The notes: generated by a model from the sequence alone, not told the origin. A stretch of DNA of 64,000 nucleotides from Euzebyales bacterium (GCA_036374135.1 DASUUK010000041.1:1-64000); one strand, 5' to 3'; shown: positions 1-8,220, counted from the first letter of the stretch. A program made the numbers and translations.

Positions 1-156
1 GGACACGGGGGACACCGCGGCCGGGACGCCTTTGATCCCGGCGACGCGAATCGGACACGGGGGACACCGCGGCCGGGACGCCTTTGGTCCGGGCGACGCG
101 AATCGGACACGGGGGACACCGCGGCCGGGACGCCTTTGATCCCGGCGACGCGAATC
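1..156. repeat. 52-bp tandem repeat, three copies
   Basis: Three head-to-tail copies of a 52-base unit lie at 1-52, 53-104 and 105-156. The copies differ only by a few bases in the middle (a TTTGAT/TTTGGT change near 89). The unit begins with GGACACGGGGGACACCGCGG and ends with GCGACGCGAATC, which is half of the palindrome that follows at 145-206. A fourth, incomplete copy merges into that palindrome. The array may extend beyond the left window edge. Confidence 0.9.
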
Positions 157-206
157 GGACACGGGGAACACCGCGGCCGGTGTCCGTGATGTCCGAATCG
201 CGTCGC
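145..206 (+). repeat. dispersed palindromic element, copy 1
   Basis: A long imperfect inverted repeat: the left arm GCGACGCGAATCGGACACGG pairs with the right arm ending TGTCCGAATCGCGTCGC. It belongs to a family of about 60 bases seen again at 1212-1266, 12544-12610, 14213-14276 and 49466-49526, all in the same orientation. This copy stands 62 bases before the AbiEi/DUF559-like gene. Confidence 0.8.
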
Positions 207-267
207 TCGGGCCGGTGGCTGTGGACAGGCGCCGCCCGCCGGACGACCCCGCGGCACCCTGCATGGC

Positions 268-1275
268 ATGGACGATCGACTGGCAGCGCTGACCGCCGGA
301 CCACAGCCGTTCACCGCTGCCGAGGCCGCGACATGGAACGTCGACCAGCGCACGCTGACGCGCCTGGCTCAGGCCGGCGTGCTGCGCAGGGTCGACCGCG
401 GCGCCTACGTTCCCGCCGCGCTGTGGCGCGATGCGTCACCGGAGCACCGGCATCTGCTCCGGTGCCGCGCCGTGCTGGGTCGTTACGGCGGAGTCGTGCT
501 GAGCCACACCTCGGCGATCGTGGCGTACGGACTGCCGACCCATCGCGTCGACCTCGACGTCGTCCATCTCACCCGCACGCGTCCCGGACGCACGGGACGG
601 GTCGCGCGTCGCCAGCCCGTGCAGGTCCATCCCGAACTGCCGGCGGCCGCGAGGTGTGCGGTCGACGGCCTGCAGTCGTGTACCGCAGCGGTCGCCGTTC
701 TGCAGGTCGCCGACTGGCACGGCGTCGGCGCCGGGATGGTCGTGGCGGAGGCCGCGCTGCACCGCGGGCTCGTCGATCACGAGGATCTCCGGCAGGCGCG
801 CGCGCTCGTACGCCTCGGTCATGGGCGCGCGGCCGCCGCCCTCATCGTCGCTCTGGCCGGCGCCGACAGCGAGTCACCGGGCGAGACGCTGACGCGGCTG
901 GTGCTGCGGGCGCTGGGGCACACGGACCTGCTCCAGCAGGTACCGATCCGCCTGCCGAACGGCCGCACGGCCCGTGTTGACTTCCTGCTGCCCGCACTGG
1001 ACGTGGTCGTCGAGTTCGACGGCGCAGTCAAGTACGAGGGCGCGCAGGGGCGAGACGAACTCCTGCGCGAGAAGCGCCGCGAAGACGGCCTGCGCGCCAC
1101 CGGGCTCGAGGTGGTGCGACTGACGTGGCCCGACCTCGATCGTCCGCGACACGTCGGGGCGCTGGTGGACGCCGCCGCGAGTCGCGCGGGCCGTCGCCCC
1201 GACCGTCATGTTCCGGACATGACCGCCACTGTCGGTGGTGTTGCTGGTGTCCGGACCACGTCGCTGGAGACTTGA
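268..1275 (+). CDS. AbiEi-like N-terminal domain / DUF559 (VSR-like) nuclease-fold protein
   Basis: A 335-aa protein of a type common in actinobacteria. The first ~60 residues look like the winged-helix 'AbiEi antitoxin N-terminal' domain. Residues ~225-290 look like a DUF559/VSR PD-(D/E)XK fold: D238 and E249 sit in VDFLLPALDVVVEFDG, followed by KRREDGLRATGLEVVRLTW. Annotated relatives are often called type IV antitoxins, but no AbiEii nucleotidyltransferase toxin lies next to it, so a toxin-antitoxin role is doubtful. A nuclease-like role is inferred from the fold. The last ~25 codons run through palindrome copy 2, so the C-terminal tail is probably repeat-derived. Palindrome copies 1 and 2 flank the gene. 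Confidence 0.75.
   Translation: MDDRLAALTAGPQPFTAAEAATWNVDQRTLTRLAQAGVLRRVDRGAYVPAALWRDASPEHRHLLRCRAVLGRYGGVVLSHTSAIVAYGLPTHRVDLDVVHLTRTRPGRTGRVARRQPVQVHPELPAAARCAVDGLQSCTAAVAVLQVADWHGVGAGMVVAEAALHRGLVDHEDLRQARALVRLGHGRAAAALIVALAGADSESPGETLTRLVLRALGHTDLLQQVPIRLPNGRTARVDFLLPALDVVVEFDGAVKYEGAQGRDELLREKRREDGLRATGLEVVRLTWPDLDRPRHVGALVDAAASRAGRRPDRHVPDMTATVGGVAGVRTTSLET
1212..1266 (+). repeat. dispersed palindromic element, copy 2 (inside a coding 3' end)
   Basis: A degenerate copy: CCGGACATGACCGCCAC opposes GTGGTGTTGCTGGTGTCCGG, followed by the family right-end signature ACGTCGCTGG. It encodes the C-terminal residues of the upstream gene and lies 34 bases before dinB. Same orientation as the other four copies. 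Confidence 0.6.
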
Positions 1276-1299
1276 CACCGGCCCTCCACGGGCGAACAT

Positions 1300-2487
1300 G
1301 TGTTCGTGTCGTCGATCCTGCACGCCGATCTGGATGCGTTCTACGCATCGGTGGAGCAACGCGACGACCGGCGGCTGCGGGGGCGGCCCGTGATCGTCGG
1401 CATGGGCGTGGTGCTGGCGGCCAGCTACGAGGCCAAGGCGTTCGGCGTCCGCACGGCCATGGGTGGCGCACAGGCGCGCCGGCTGTGTCCGCAGGCGGTC
1501 GTGGTGCCGCCACGCATGCGCGCCTACACGGAGGCGAGCAGGGCAGTGTTCGAGGTCTTCGACCACACGACCCCGCTGGTCGAGGGTCTGTCGATCGACG
1601 AGGCGTTCCTCGACGTCGGGGGCCTGCTCCGGACGGCCGGGACGCCCCCGGAGATCGCGCGTCGCCTCCGACGCGACGTGCTCACCGAGGTGGGCCTGCC
1701 GATCACGGTCGGTGTCGCCCGCACGAAGTTCCTGGCCAAGGTCGCCAGCGCCGTGGCGAAGCCGGACGGGCTGCTGGTCGTCCCGCCGGAACAGGAGCTC
1801 GACTTCCTGCACGCCCTGCCGGTCGAGCGGTTGTGGGGCGTCGGACCGGTCACGTCCCGCAAGCTCCGCGATCGAGGGATCACGGCGGTCGGCGAGGTCG
1901 CGCATCTGCCCCTCGCCGCGCTCGAGTCGATGCTGGGTACCGGTGCCGGACGGCACCTGCACGCACTGGCGCACAACCGTGACCCGCGTCCCGTGCACGT
2001 CGGGCGCCGGCGCCGGTCGATGGGATCCCAGTGCGCGCTCGGCCGCGGCGCCACACCGTTCGACGAGATCGAGGTCGTCCTGATCGGTCTGGTGGACCGG
2101 GTCACGCGGCGGATGAGGACGGCCGAGCGCGTCGGCCGCACGGTCACGTTGCGGCTGCGCTTCGACGACTTCACGCGCATCACCAGATCGCACACGCTGG
2201 TGACGCCGACCGCGGCTACGCCGCCGCTGCTGGCCACGGCCACGGCGCTGCTGCGCACCGCCGGACCGCTGATCACCGCGCACGGCTGCACCCTGGTCGG
2301 GGTCTCGATCGCCAACCTGACCAACACCGGCGCGGAGCAACTGGTGCTGCCGTTCGAACGCGAGACGGCCCACGCGATCGATGCCGCCGTCGATCAGGTC
2401 CGCGATCGCTTCGGCACGAAGGCGCTGTCACGCGGGGCGCTGTTGGGCCGCGACATCGGCATGTCCGTACCACTGCTTCCCGACTGA
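1300..2487 (+). CDS. dinB: DNA polymerase IV (Y-family translesion polymerase)
   Basis: A 395-aa error-prone polymerase that copies past damaged template bases. Catalytic residues are visible: D10 in HADLDAFYASVEQ and D100-E101 in LSIDEAFLD. The fingers, thumb (HhH region around GVGPVTSRKLRDRGI) and little-finger domain follow in the normal order and at the normal family length. A beta-clamp binding motif, QLVLPF, is at ~347-352. The start is GTG 1300; a GTG two codons later is also possible. The ATG at 1298 is out of frame. No SOS box is evident in the short gap upstream, which is filled by a palindromic repeat. Confidence 0.95.
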   Translation: MFVSSILHADLDAFYASVEQRDDRRLRGRPVIVGMGVVLAASYEAKAFGVRTAMGGAQARRLCPQAVVVPPRMRAYTEASRAVFEVFDHTTPLVEGLSIDEAFLDVGGLLRTAGTPPEIARRLRRDVLTEVGLPITVGVARTKFLAKVASAVAKPDGLLVVPPEQELDFLHALPVERLWGVGPVTSRKLRDRGITAVGEVAHLPLAALESMLGTGAGRHLHALAHNRDPRPVHVGRRRRSMGSQCALGRGATPFDEIEVVLIGLVDRVTRRMRTAERVGRTVTLRLRFDDFTRITRSHTLVTPTAATPPLLATATALLRTAGPLITAHGCTLVGVSIANLTNTGAEQLVLPFERETAHAIDAAVDQVRDRFGTKALSRGALLGRDIGMSVPLLPD

Positions 2488-2540
2488 CAGTGAGAATGCC
2501 GTCGGCCCGGCACACCGGGCGCGTGGTGGCCGTGCGTTGC

Positions 2541-2546
2541 TACGGT
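2541..2546 (+). promoter_or_regulatory. -10 box of a likely leaderless promoter
   Basis: TACGGT lies six bases before the ATG of the cyclase-family gene, so transcription would begin at or very near the start codon. There is no Shine-Dalgarno sequence. Confidence 0.5.
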
Positions 2547-2552
2547 GCTCCC

Positions 2553-3233
2553 ATGACGACGCCCACGACCGCGGTGCCGGACGGCGTGCCCGCGATCCAC
2601 GACATCAGCGCCCCCCTGCGGCCGGAGCTCGTGACCTGGCCCGGCGTGGTGGAGCGGTTCGCCCGCACGGAGGTGGCGTCGTTCGCCGCCGGCGACGCGA
2701 TGCGCGTGTCGCACCTGCAGCTCGGCGCCCACGCGGGCACGCACATCGATGCGCCGTCACACTTCCTGCCGGACGGCGGTGGCATCGAGACACTGCCGTT
2801 GGACGCCCTGATCGGCCCGGCCCAGGTCATCGACGTGCCCCGTGACGTCCGGCTCATCACCGCCGACGTGCTCGCTGCGGCACGCATCCCGAGCGATGCC
2901 GCACGACTGCTCGCGCGGACCGCGAACTCGGGATGGTCCGCGCATGCGACCACGTTCGATGAGCAGTACGTGGCGCTCGACGCCGGAGCGGCACGGTGGT
3001 GCATCGACCGGGGGATCCGCCTGGTCGGCATCGACTACCTGTCGGTCGAGCCGTTCGACGCGGACACGCGTGACTACCCGGTGCACAAGGCACTGCTCGG
3101 AGCCGGCGTCGTCGTGCTCGAGAGCCTGGATCTCGCCGATGTGGTCGCGGGGCCGTACGAGTTGACGGTCCTGCCCCTGCTCATCCCGGGCTCGGACGGC
3201 TCCCCGGCGCGCGCCCTGCTGCGCGCGCCGTAG
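2553..3233 (+). CDS. cyclase-family (kynurenine-formamidase-like) metal hydrolase
   Basis: A 226-aa member of the cyclase/KynB superfamily (Mn/Zn amidohydrolases). The metal-binding signature HAGTHIDAPSHF, the family HxGTHxDxPxH motif, is at ~residues 58-69. KynB hydrolyses N-formylkynurenine, but many relatives act on other amides, lactones or isatin, and no tryptophan-catabolic genes lie nearby, so the substrate is not assigned. The frame is open far upstream, but the ATG at 2553 fits the family N terminus and the -10 box six bases before it. Confidence 0.85.
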   Translation: MTTPTTAVPDGVPAIHDISAPLRPELVTWPGVVERFARTEVASFAAGDAMRVSHLQLGAHAGTHIDAPSHFLPDGGGIETLPLDALIGPAQVIDVPRDVRLITADVLAAARIPSDAARLLARTANSGWSAHATTFDEQYVALDAGAARWCIDRGIRLVGIDYLSVEPFDADTRDYPVHKALLGAGVVVLESLDLADVVAGPYELTVLPLLIPGSDGSPARALLRAP

Positions 3234-3555
3234 CCGGCGTCGCACGGCGCACGTGACTGGTCACGCCTGCCGGTCGTGCGCTCCGGTCGAGTCCGCTGCG
3301 TGGGCAGTACCACCGACCGACGCCGTTCGGTTCGGCGCGCCGGTTAACGCCACGGCGGTAGCCGAACGCCACATCGCCCGCCCCACCGCGCCGCGTCAAC
3401 TGCCCGCCACATCGCCCGCCCCGCCGCGTCGCCCGCCCCAACGCGCCGCGTCAACCGCCGCGCCGCGTCAACCGCCCCGCCGCGCCATCGCCTGCCCCGC
3501 CGCGCCATCGCCCGGACCGCCCGTCAACCGCCCCCGCCGCGTCGACCGCCCCGCC
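3234..3555. other. intergenic low-complexity stretch (322 bases)
   Basis: This gap lies between the convergent cyclase and LysE genes and holds no gene I can support. From ~3380 to 3550 it is built from degenerate repeats of the theme CGCCCCGCCGCGTCAAC, with almost no G runs on the + strand. There is no obvious stem followed by a T tract, so a simple terminator is not visible. Confidence 0.6.
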
Positions 3556-4194
3556 TCAGTCGCCGCGTCCCGTCACCGCCAGGTGCACCCCCAGGCCGAT
3601 CATCGTCAGGCCGCCCAGACCGCCGAGCCGTGCCAGGCGCTGCGGCGAGCGGGAGAACCACCGCCGCGCGGTGCCCGCCGCCAGGCCCCACACGCTGTCC
3701 GACACGAGCGCGATGCCGACGAAGACCAGGCCGAGCATCGCCATCTGGATTCCGATCGGCGCACCGGCGGCGCTGACGTACTGCGGAAGGATGGCGGCGA
3801 AGAACACGATCGCCTTGGGGTTGGCCACACCGACGATGAACCCGTCGGCGACCACCGAGCGCACCGACCGACCACGTCCCGCCACGTCGACCACGCCCGA
3901 GAGTCCGCCCCGGTGGCGGATCGCCTGGATCCCGAGCCACACCAGATAGGCGGCGCCGAGCAATCGGACGGCACCGAGCAGCACGATCGACCGTTGCACG
4001 ATGGCGCCGAGTCCGACGGCGACCAGCAACACCTGCACGTACACGCCCGCGGCGTTGCCGGCCACCGTCAGCAGCGCGGCGCGACGGCCCAGCGCCACAC
4101 CGCGGCTGACCACGAACATCACGCTGGGACCCGGCACGACGATGAGGACGAAGGACAACGCGGCGAACGCGACGACGGAACCGACAGGAGGCAT
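3556..4194 (-). CDS. LysE/RhtB-family amino-acid exporter
   Basis: A 212-aa inner-membrane protein with six predicted hydrophobic segments. It has the family signature PGPSVMFVVSRGVALGRRAA near the N terminus and VANPKAIVFFAAILPQYV in the middle (the GxxxNPKxxLFF motif). Such proteins export amino acids such as lysine, threonine or homoserine lactones; the actual substrate cannot be read from sequence. Length is normal. It runs divergently from the methyltransferase gene, with starts separated by only 23-53 bases, so the two may share a promoter region. Confidence 0.9.
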   Translation of the reverse strand: MPPVGSVVAFAALSFVLIVVPGPSVMFVVSRGVALGRRAALLTVAGNAAGVYVQVLLVAVGLGAIVQRSIVLLGAVRLLGAAYLVWLGIQAIRHRGGLSGVVDVAGRGRSVRSVVADGFIVGVANPKAIVFFAAILPQYVSAAGAPIGIQMAMLGLVFVGIALVSDSVWGLAAGTARRWFSRSPQRLARLGGLGGLTMIGLGVHLAVTGRGD

Positions 4195-4217
4195 GGGATC
4201 ATGCTGCCACGACAGCG

Positions 4218-5090
4218 GTGGACGTGATCGGAGACGTCGTGGAGCAGATGCCCGGCTACGCCGAGGAAAACCGTCGGTACTGGGACGCGCAGGCCGACAG
4301 CTACATCGCCCGCGGCGAGCGCTCGTGGGCGACCGACATCCCCACCTGGGGGGCGTGGAGCGTCGCGGACGAGCACGCCCCGCTGCTGCCCGACGATCTG
4401 ACGGACGCCGACGTCATCGAGCTCGGATGTGGCACGGCCTACGTGTCGGCGTGGGCGCACCGCCGGGGCGCGCGCCGCGTGGTGGGGATCGACCTGTCCG
4501 CGAACCAGCTCCGCACGGCGCGGCGTCTTGCCGACGAGCACGACGTCCCCTTGATCCTGCACCACGGCCCCGCCGAGCACGTGCCCGAGTCGGATGGTGC
4601 GTTCGACCTCGCCATCAGCGAGTACGGGGCGGTGCTGTGGTGCGAGCCGACAGCCTTCCTCGCCGAGGCGGGGCGGCTCCTGCGCGACGGCGGCACGTTG
4701 TCGTTCCTGACCGCGCATCCGTTGGCCACGTCGACCGCTCCACTCGACGGCAGCGTCCCGTCCGGGACCGAACTGGTGCGCCCGTGGTTCGGCGGCCACC
4801 GCTACGACTGGCGCGACGCGGTCGACGATCCCGGGGGCATCGAGTTCGTGCCCACGGTCGGCGAGTGGTTCGCGCTCGCCAGCGACGCCGGGTTCCGGGT
4901 CGACGACTATCGCGAGATCCAGGCGCCGGACACCGCGGCGGAGGGCCTGCACGAGGCCATCACGACTGCGTGGGCCAACCGCTGGCCGGCCGAGCACGCC
5001 TTCTGGCTGACCGCGTTGCCGCTCCCGGACGACTGTCGCGACCCACACGGACGGTCCGCGACGACCGATCCCGGGATCACGCGATCGTGA
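4218..5090 (+). CDS. class I SAM-dependent methyltransferase
   Basis: A 290-aa Rossmann-fold methyltransferase. Motif I, VIELGCGTAYVSAWA, is at ~65-80 and the acidic loop VVGIDLSANQL at ~92-103. FDLAISEYGAVLWCEP and the LLRDGGTLSF strand complete the fold. Close relatives are annotated only as methyltransferase-domain proteins, so the acceptor is unknown. GTG 4218 is given as start. The ATG at 4248 (residue 11, MPGYAEENRRYWD) matches the family N terminus better and may be the true start. The last codons overlap the convergent EamA gene by 14 bases. Confidence 0.85.
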   Translation: MDVIGDVVEQMPGYAEENRRYWDAQADSYIARGERSWATDIPTWGAWSVADEHAPLLPDDLTDADVIELGCGTAYVSAWAHRRGARRVVGIDLSANQLRTARRLADEHDVPLILHHGPAEHVPESDGAFDLAISEYGAVLWCEPTAFLAEAGRLLRDGGTLSFLTAHPLATSTAPLDGSVPSGTELVRPWFGGHRYDWRDAVDDPGGIEFVPTVGEWFALASDAGFRVDDYREIQAPDTAAEGLHEAITTAWANRWPAEHAFWLTALPLPDDCRDPHGRSATTDPGITRS

Positions 5091-5907
5091 TCAGTGCCAC
5101 AGCGATCAGGGCGAACGCCACCGCGACCGTCTGCGGTCGCCCCAGACGCTCGGCCAGCAGCTGGCGCGCGAGCATCACGACGACGATCGGATAGAGCGAC
5201 GTCAGCAGGGCCGAGATCGTCAGCAGTCCCGTGCGGGTCGCGAACAGGAAGAGGATGTTCGCGAGCATGTCCAGGGCGCCGGAGACCGCGATCAGCGACA
5301 GTGCCGACCGCGACGGCAGCGCGACACGACCGACCGCCGCGATCACGGCGAGCAGCACGAGGGACGATCCGCGTGCGCCGATGAGCGGCCACAGACCGGA
5401 ACCGTCGGGCGTGCGGTCGAGCAGGACGAAGAACACGCCGAAGCCTGCACCGCCCAGCAGGGCCAGCGCGGGCCCCGCCGACAGCACCGTGTGGCGCTCG
5501 ACGCGCCGGCCGCCAGCCACGATGACGACCGCCACGACGCCGAGCACGATGCCCACGGTCGCCAGCGGCGAGGGGCGCTCGCCGAGGACCACCCCGGCGG
5601 CGACCGGCACCATGACGCCGGCCACCGACGCGAGCGGTGCCACGACACCCATCGGTCCGAGCGCGAGTGCGCGCAGATAGGCGACGAGCCCCAGGGCACC
5701 GGCGATCCCGGCCAGCGCGCCGGACGTGAACGCGGCCGGCGACGGGGTGCCGGGCAGCAGGCCCATGAGCAGCACCAGGACGACCACCCCCACCGCCTGG
5801 GACACCAGCGTCACCGACACGGCCGGCGTCCGCCGGGCGGCGAGCCCACCAGCGAAGTCAGCTGCGCCGAACGTCAACCCCGACCCCAACGCGAGCAGCA
5901 GCGACAT
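5077..5907 (-). CDS. EamA-family drug/metabolite transporter
   Basis: A 276-aa membrane protein with about ten hydrophobic helices arranged as two EamA halves (DMT superfamily). It probably exports a small metabolite or drug. The start ATG at 5907 is preceded by a good Shine-Dalgarno (GGAGG, seven bases upstream). It is divergent from the XRE-cupin regulator across a 128-base gap that carries two palindromes, so that regulator probably controls this transporter. Substrate unknown. Confidence 0.85.
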   Translation of the reverse strand: MSLLLALGSGLTFGAADFAGGLAARRTPAVSVTLVSQAVGVVVLVLLMGLLPGTPSPAAFTSGALAGIAGALGLVAYLRALALGPMGVVAPLASVAGVMVPVAAGVVLGERPSPLATVGIVLGVVAVVIVAGGRRVERHTVLSAGPALALLGGAGFGVFFVLLDRTPDGSGLWPLIGARGSSLVLLAVIAAVGRVALPSRSALSLIAVSGALDMLANILFLFATRTGLLTISALLTSLYPIVVVMLARQLLAERLGRPQTVAVAFALIAVALITIA

Positions 5908-5938
5908 GGCACACCTCCGGTCGGCGACGAACAGTTCA

Positions 5939-5954
5939 CTGCACCTTTTGGTGC
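5939..5954. promoter_or_regulatory. candidate operator, TGCACC-N4-GGTGCA
   Basis: A perfect inverted repeat, TGCACCTTTTGGTGCA, sits ~30 bases upstream of the EamA start in the shared divergent region. It is a plausible binding site for the neighbouring XRE-cupin regulator, by position only. Confidence 0.45.
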
Positions 5955-5989
5955 ACTTCGCTGACCCTAGTGGACGGCGTCCGACGGTG

Positions 5990-5999
5990 CAATGCATTG
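5990..5999. promoter_or_regulatory. candidate operator, CAATGCATTG palindrome
   Basis: A perfect 10-base palindrome ~36 bases upstream of the XRE-cupin start. It shares a TGCA core with the palindrome at 5939-5954, which suggests two sites for one regulator. Confidence 0.4.
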
Positions 6000-6035
6000 A
6001 CCGTTCGGTAGAGTTCGCAGGACCAGGGAGGTGTG

Positions 6036-6650
6036 ATGCAGGACTCGGAGGTGCTGGCGGCGGCGATCGGACGCAACGTCCGGCGGCTGCGACGTCAGCG
6101 CGACCTCACGCTGGACGGCCTCGCCGACCGCGCCGGGTTGAGCAAGGGCACCGTGATCGGCGTAGAGCAGTCGCGGGCGAACCCGAGCATCGCGACGCTG
6201 TGCAGCCTTGCCGACGCGCTCGGCGTCGGCGTGGCCACGCTGATCGATCCCGGCAAGGACCCGCGGGTGAGCATCAAGCGCAGCGTGGACACGCCGGCAC
6301 TGTGGACGAGCGTGCGGGGCAGCCGCGCGTTGTTCCTGATGGGCACCGATCCGCCCGACATCGTCGAGCTCTGGGACTGGCACCTCGCGCCGGGCGACAG
6401 CTTCGACGGCGACGCGCATCCCGAGGGGACCGTCGAGGTGCTCCACGTGCTCGACGGCGCCCTGGCCGTCACGGTCGGCCCCGAGCGGCACGAGCTCGGC
6501 ACCGGCGACACCGTGCTGTTCGACGCGGTGCTGCCACACAGCTACGTCAACCCGGGCGGCACCGCCAACCGGTTCGTCATGAGCGTGGTGCAGCCGGGCG
6601 AGGCGTACCTGGTGCCTCCCGCGCAGATCGAACCCGCCGAGCAGCACTGA
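6036..6650 (+). CDS. XRE-family regulator with C-terminal cupin domain
   Basis: A 204-aa transcription factor. Residues ~8-65 form a Cro/C1 helix-turn-helix (LADRAGLSKGTVIGVEQSRANPSIATLCSLADALGVG). Residues ~120-195 form a cupin barrel, probably ligand-binding, with GTVEVLHVLDG and GDTVLFDAVLPHSY. This architecture (like PuuR or SutR) usually represses adjacent transport or catabolic genes. The ATG at 6036 is chosen over the GTG one codon earlier because it is well placed after AGGGAGG at 6025-6031. Target genes are probably itself and the divergent EamA transporter. Confidence 0.88.
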   Translation: MQDSEVLAAAIGRNVRRLRRQRDLTLDGLADRAGLSKGTVIGVEQSRANPSIATLCSLADALGVGVATLIDPGKDPRVSIKRSVDTPALWTSVRGSRALFLMGTDPPDIVELWDWHLAPGDSFDGDAHPEGTVEVLHVLDGALAVTVGPERHELGTGDTVLFDAVLPHSYVNPGGTANRFVMSVVQPGEAYLVPPAQIEPAEQH

Positions 6651-6733
6651 CCACAACGCGTCGATCCGACGGGGCGTGAGTCCGGCTCGGCACGGATCCG
6701 TCGCAGGCCGACCGGTCCGGCGAGGGGCGTCCG

Positions 6734-7417
6734 CTACGGCGCCAACACCGGCGGATCGACCTCCAGCGCGACCAGTGCGGCGTCCGCCGCGGACCCGCGC
6801 AGGCGGCGCTTGTTGGCGGCGTACACGGCACGGGGCAGCTCCGCCAGCGCCAAGGCGCGCGCGACCGCGCGCGACCGCACCTGGTCGGCGGGCGCCAGCT
6901 CGTCGACGAATCCGACGTCGAGCGCCTCGCGCGCGTCGACCAGACGGCCCGGCAGCACCAGGCGCTCCAACCGGTCGGCGCGCACCGTGCTGCGCGCCAG
7001 GTCGACGACCCACTGCGGCAGCACCAGCCCGATCGCCGTCTCGTTGAGGCCCCAGCGGTGGTCGCCCTCGGCGGCGACCACGTGGTCGCACGCGAGCGCC
7101 AGGATCGTGCCCGCCGCGATCGCGTGTCCGGTGGCGGCCATCACGACCGGGCGGGGCTCGGTCCACAACCGCATCGTCGTGCTGGTCAGCGCGATGGCCA
7201 GCTGTTGCAGTTCGGCGGGCGGCGCGGACAGCTGTGCGCGATCGAGCCCGGCCGACAGCACGCCCTCCCGTCCGCAGAGCACGATGGCGGCGTCGTCGGC
7301 ACACGCGTCCAGCGCCTCGTCGAGCGCGGCGAAGGCGTCCACGTCGAGCGCGTTGACCTTGCCGTCGTCCAGCGTCACGACGGCGACACCGTCCTCGACG
7401 ACCCTGGTGATGCTCAC
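6734..7417 (-). CDS. enoyl-CoA hydratase/isomerase (crotonase) family protein
   Basis: A 227-aa crotonase-fold protein, at the short end for the family. The oxyanion-hole region reads GHAIAAGTILALACDHVVAA, and the later segment LNETAIGLVLPQWVVDLARS matches the family. The usual first hydratase glutamate position is not clear, so isomerase, hydrolase or a non-hydratase activity are all possible. The start is GTG 7417, whose codon overlaps the rpiA stop (GTGA) and has GGAG upstream. The two genes are therefore co-translated, although no shared pathway is obvious. Confidence 0.8.
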   Translation of the reverse strand: MSITRVVEDGVAVVTLDDGKVNALDVDAFAALDEALDACADDAAIVLCGREGVLSAGLDRAQLSAPPAELQQLAIALTSTTMRLWTEPRPVVMAATGHAIAAGTILALACDHVVAAEGDHRWGLNETAIGLVLPQWVVDLARSTVRADRLERLVLPGRLVDAREALDVGFVDELAPADQVRSRAVARALALAELPRAVYAANKRRLRGSAADAALVALEVDPPVLAP

Positions 7418-8184
7418 TGGGCGCTCCTGTCCCACACGGCCGTCGCGTCCGCGCGTGTCAACACCTCGACGGTACCGTCCGGCCCTCCCAGCAGGATCTC
7501 GTCGGCGAGACCGAGGAACAGACCGTGGTCGACCACACCGACGGTCGCTTCCAGCTCGCGTGCGACGGTCACCGCGCTGATGTCACCGGGCAGCACGAAC
7601 TCCAGCACCAGGTTGCCCTCGTCGGTCACGAGCGGCTGACCCTGGTCGGTGCGCACCGTGACCTCGCCGAAGCGCTGCCGGAGCCGACGGCGTGTGTCGG
7701 CCCAGCCGAACCGCACGACCTCGACGGGCAGGGTGCACTGCTCTCCGAGGCGCCCGACGCGCTTGCTGGCTTCGGCGACCACGACGAACCACCTGGCGGC
7801 GACCGCGATCAGCTTCTCGCGCAGCAACGCGTTGCCGTGCCCCTTGATCAGTCCGAGATCGCCGGCGACCTCGTCGGCGCCGTCGATGTAGCGGTCGGGT
7901 CGCACGTCACCGTCGAGCTCGACGACCACGAAGCCGTACCATCCGGCGATCCACTGGGTCGTCGACGAGGCGGTCACGACGCGCAGGCCGCGGAGGTCGT
8001 CGCCCCGCCCGAGCAGCTCCATCGTCGCCCAGAGGGCCCGCCCCGACCCGAGGCCGAGCACCGTGTCGCTCCCCGCGGCGTCACGGACCGCCTCGGCCGC
8101 CGACGCGGCGACCGCGGCCCGGGCGGGATCGTCGAGCAGGGCGGCGACGTCGTCGCGGTCCTGCGGTTGCCACGACCGTTCCAT
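7414..8184 (-). CDS. rpiA: ribose-5-phosphate isomerase A
   Basis: A 256-aa enzyme interconverting ribose-5-phosphate and ribulose-5-phosphate in the pentose phosphate pathway. RpiA hallmarks are visible: LGLGSGRALWATMELL (phosphate loop), DGADEVAGDLGLIKGHGNALLREK (the catalytic DGADE-KGxGG/REK region, broken here at 20 residues: DGADEVAGDLGLIKGHGNAL), and VVVAEASKRVGRLG. The glycine of the usual KGGGGA is replaced by H (KGHGNA), a modest deviation. ATG 8184 has AAAGGCAG upstream. The stop overlaps the start of the crotonase gene. It is divergent from the hydroxyproline dehydratase gene, 51 bases away. Confidence 0.88.
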   Translation of the reverse strand: MERSWQPQDRDDVAALLDDPARAAVAASAAEAVRDAAGSDTVLGLGSGRALWATMELLGRGDDLRGLRVVTASSTTQWIAGWYGFVVVELDGDVRPDRYIDGADEVAGDLGLIKGHGNALLREKLIAVAARWFVVVAEASKRVGRLGEQCTLPVEVVRFGWADTRRRLRQRFGEVTVRTDQGQPLVTDEGNLVLEFVLPGDISAVTVARELEATVGVVDHGLFLGLADEILLGGPDGTVEVLTRADATAVWDRSAQ

Positions 8185-8220
8185 CGCTGCCTTTCGTGCC
8201 ACCGGATCCGTCGCCGTGGG

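Noticed and set aside
1-206. CRISPR-like array at the left edge
   Set aside because: The 52-bp units are contiguous with no unique spacers, and there are no cas genes.
268-1275. AbiE-type toxin-antitoxin pair
   Set aside because: Only the antitoxin-like N-terminal domain is present; it is fused to a nuclease-type fold and no AbiEii toxin gene adjoins.
874-2373. 499-codon minus-strand frame over dinB
   Set aside because: It is antisense to a clear dinB, and Arg/Gln/His-rich shadow composition explains it.
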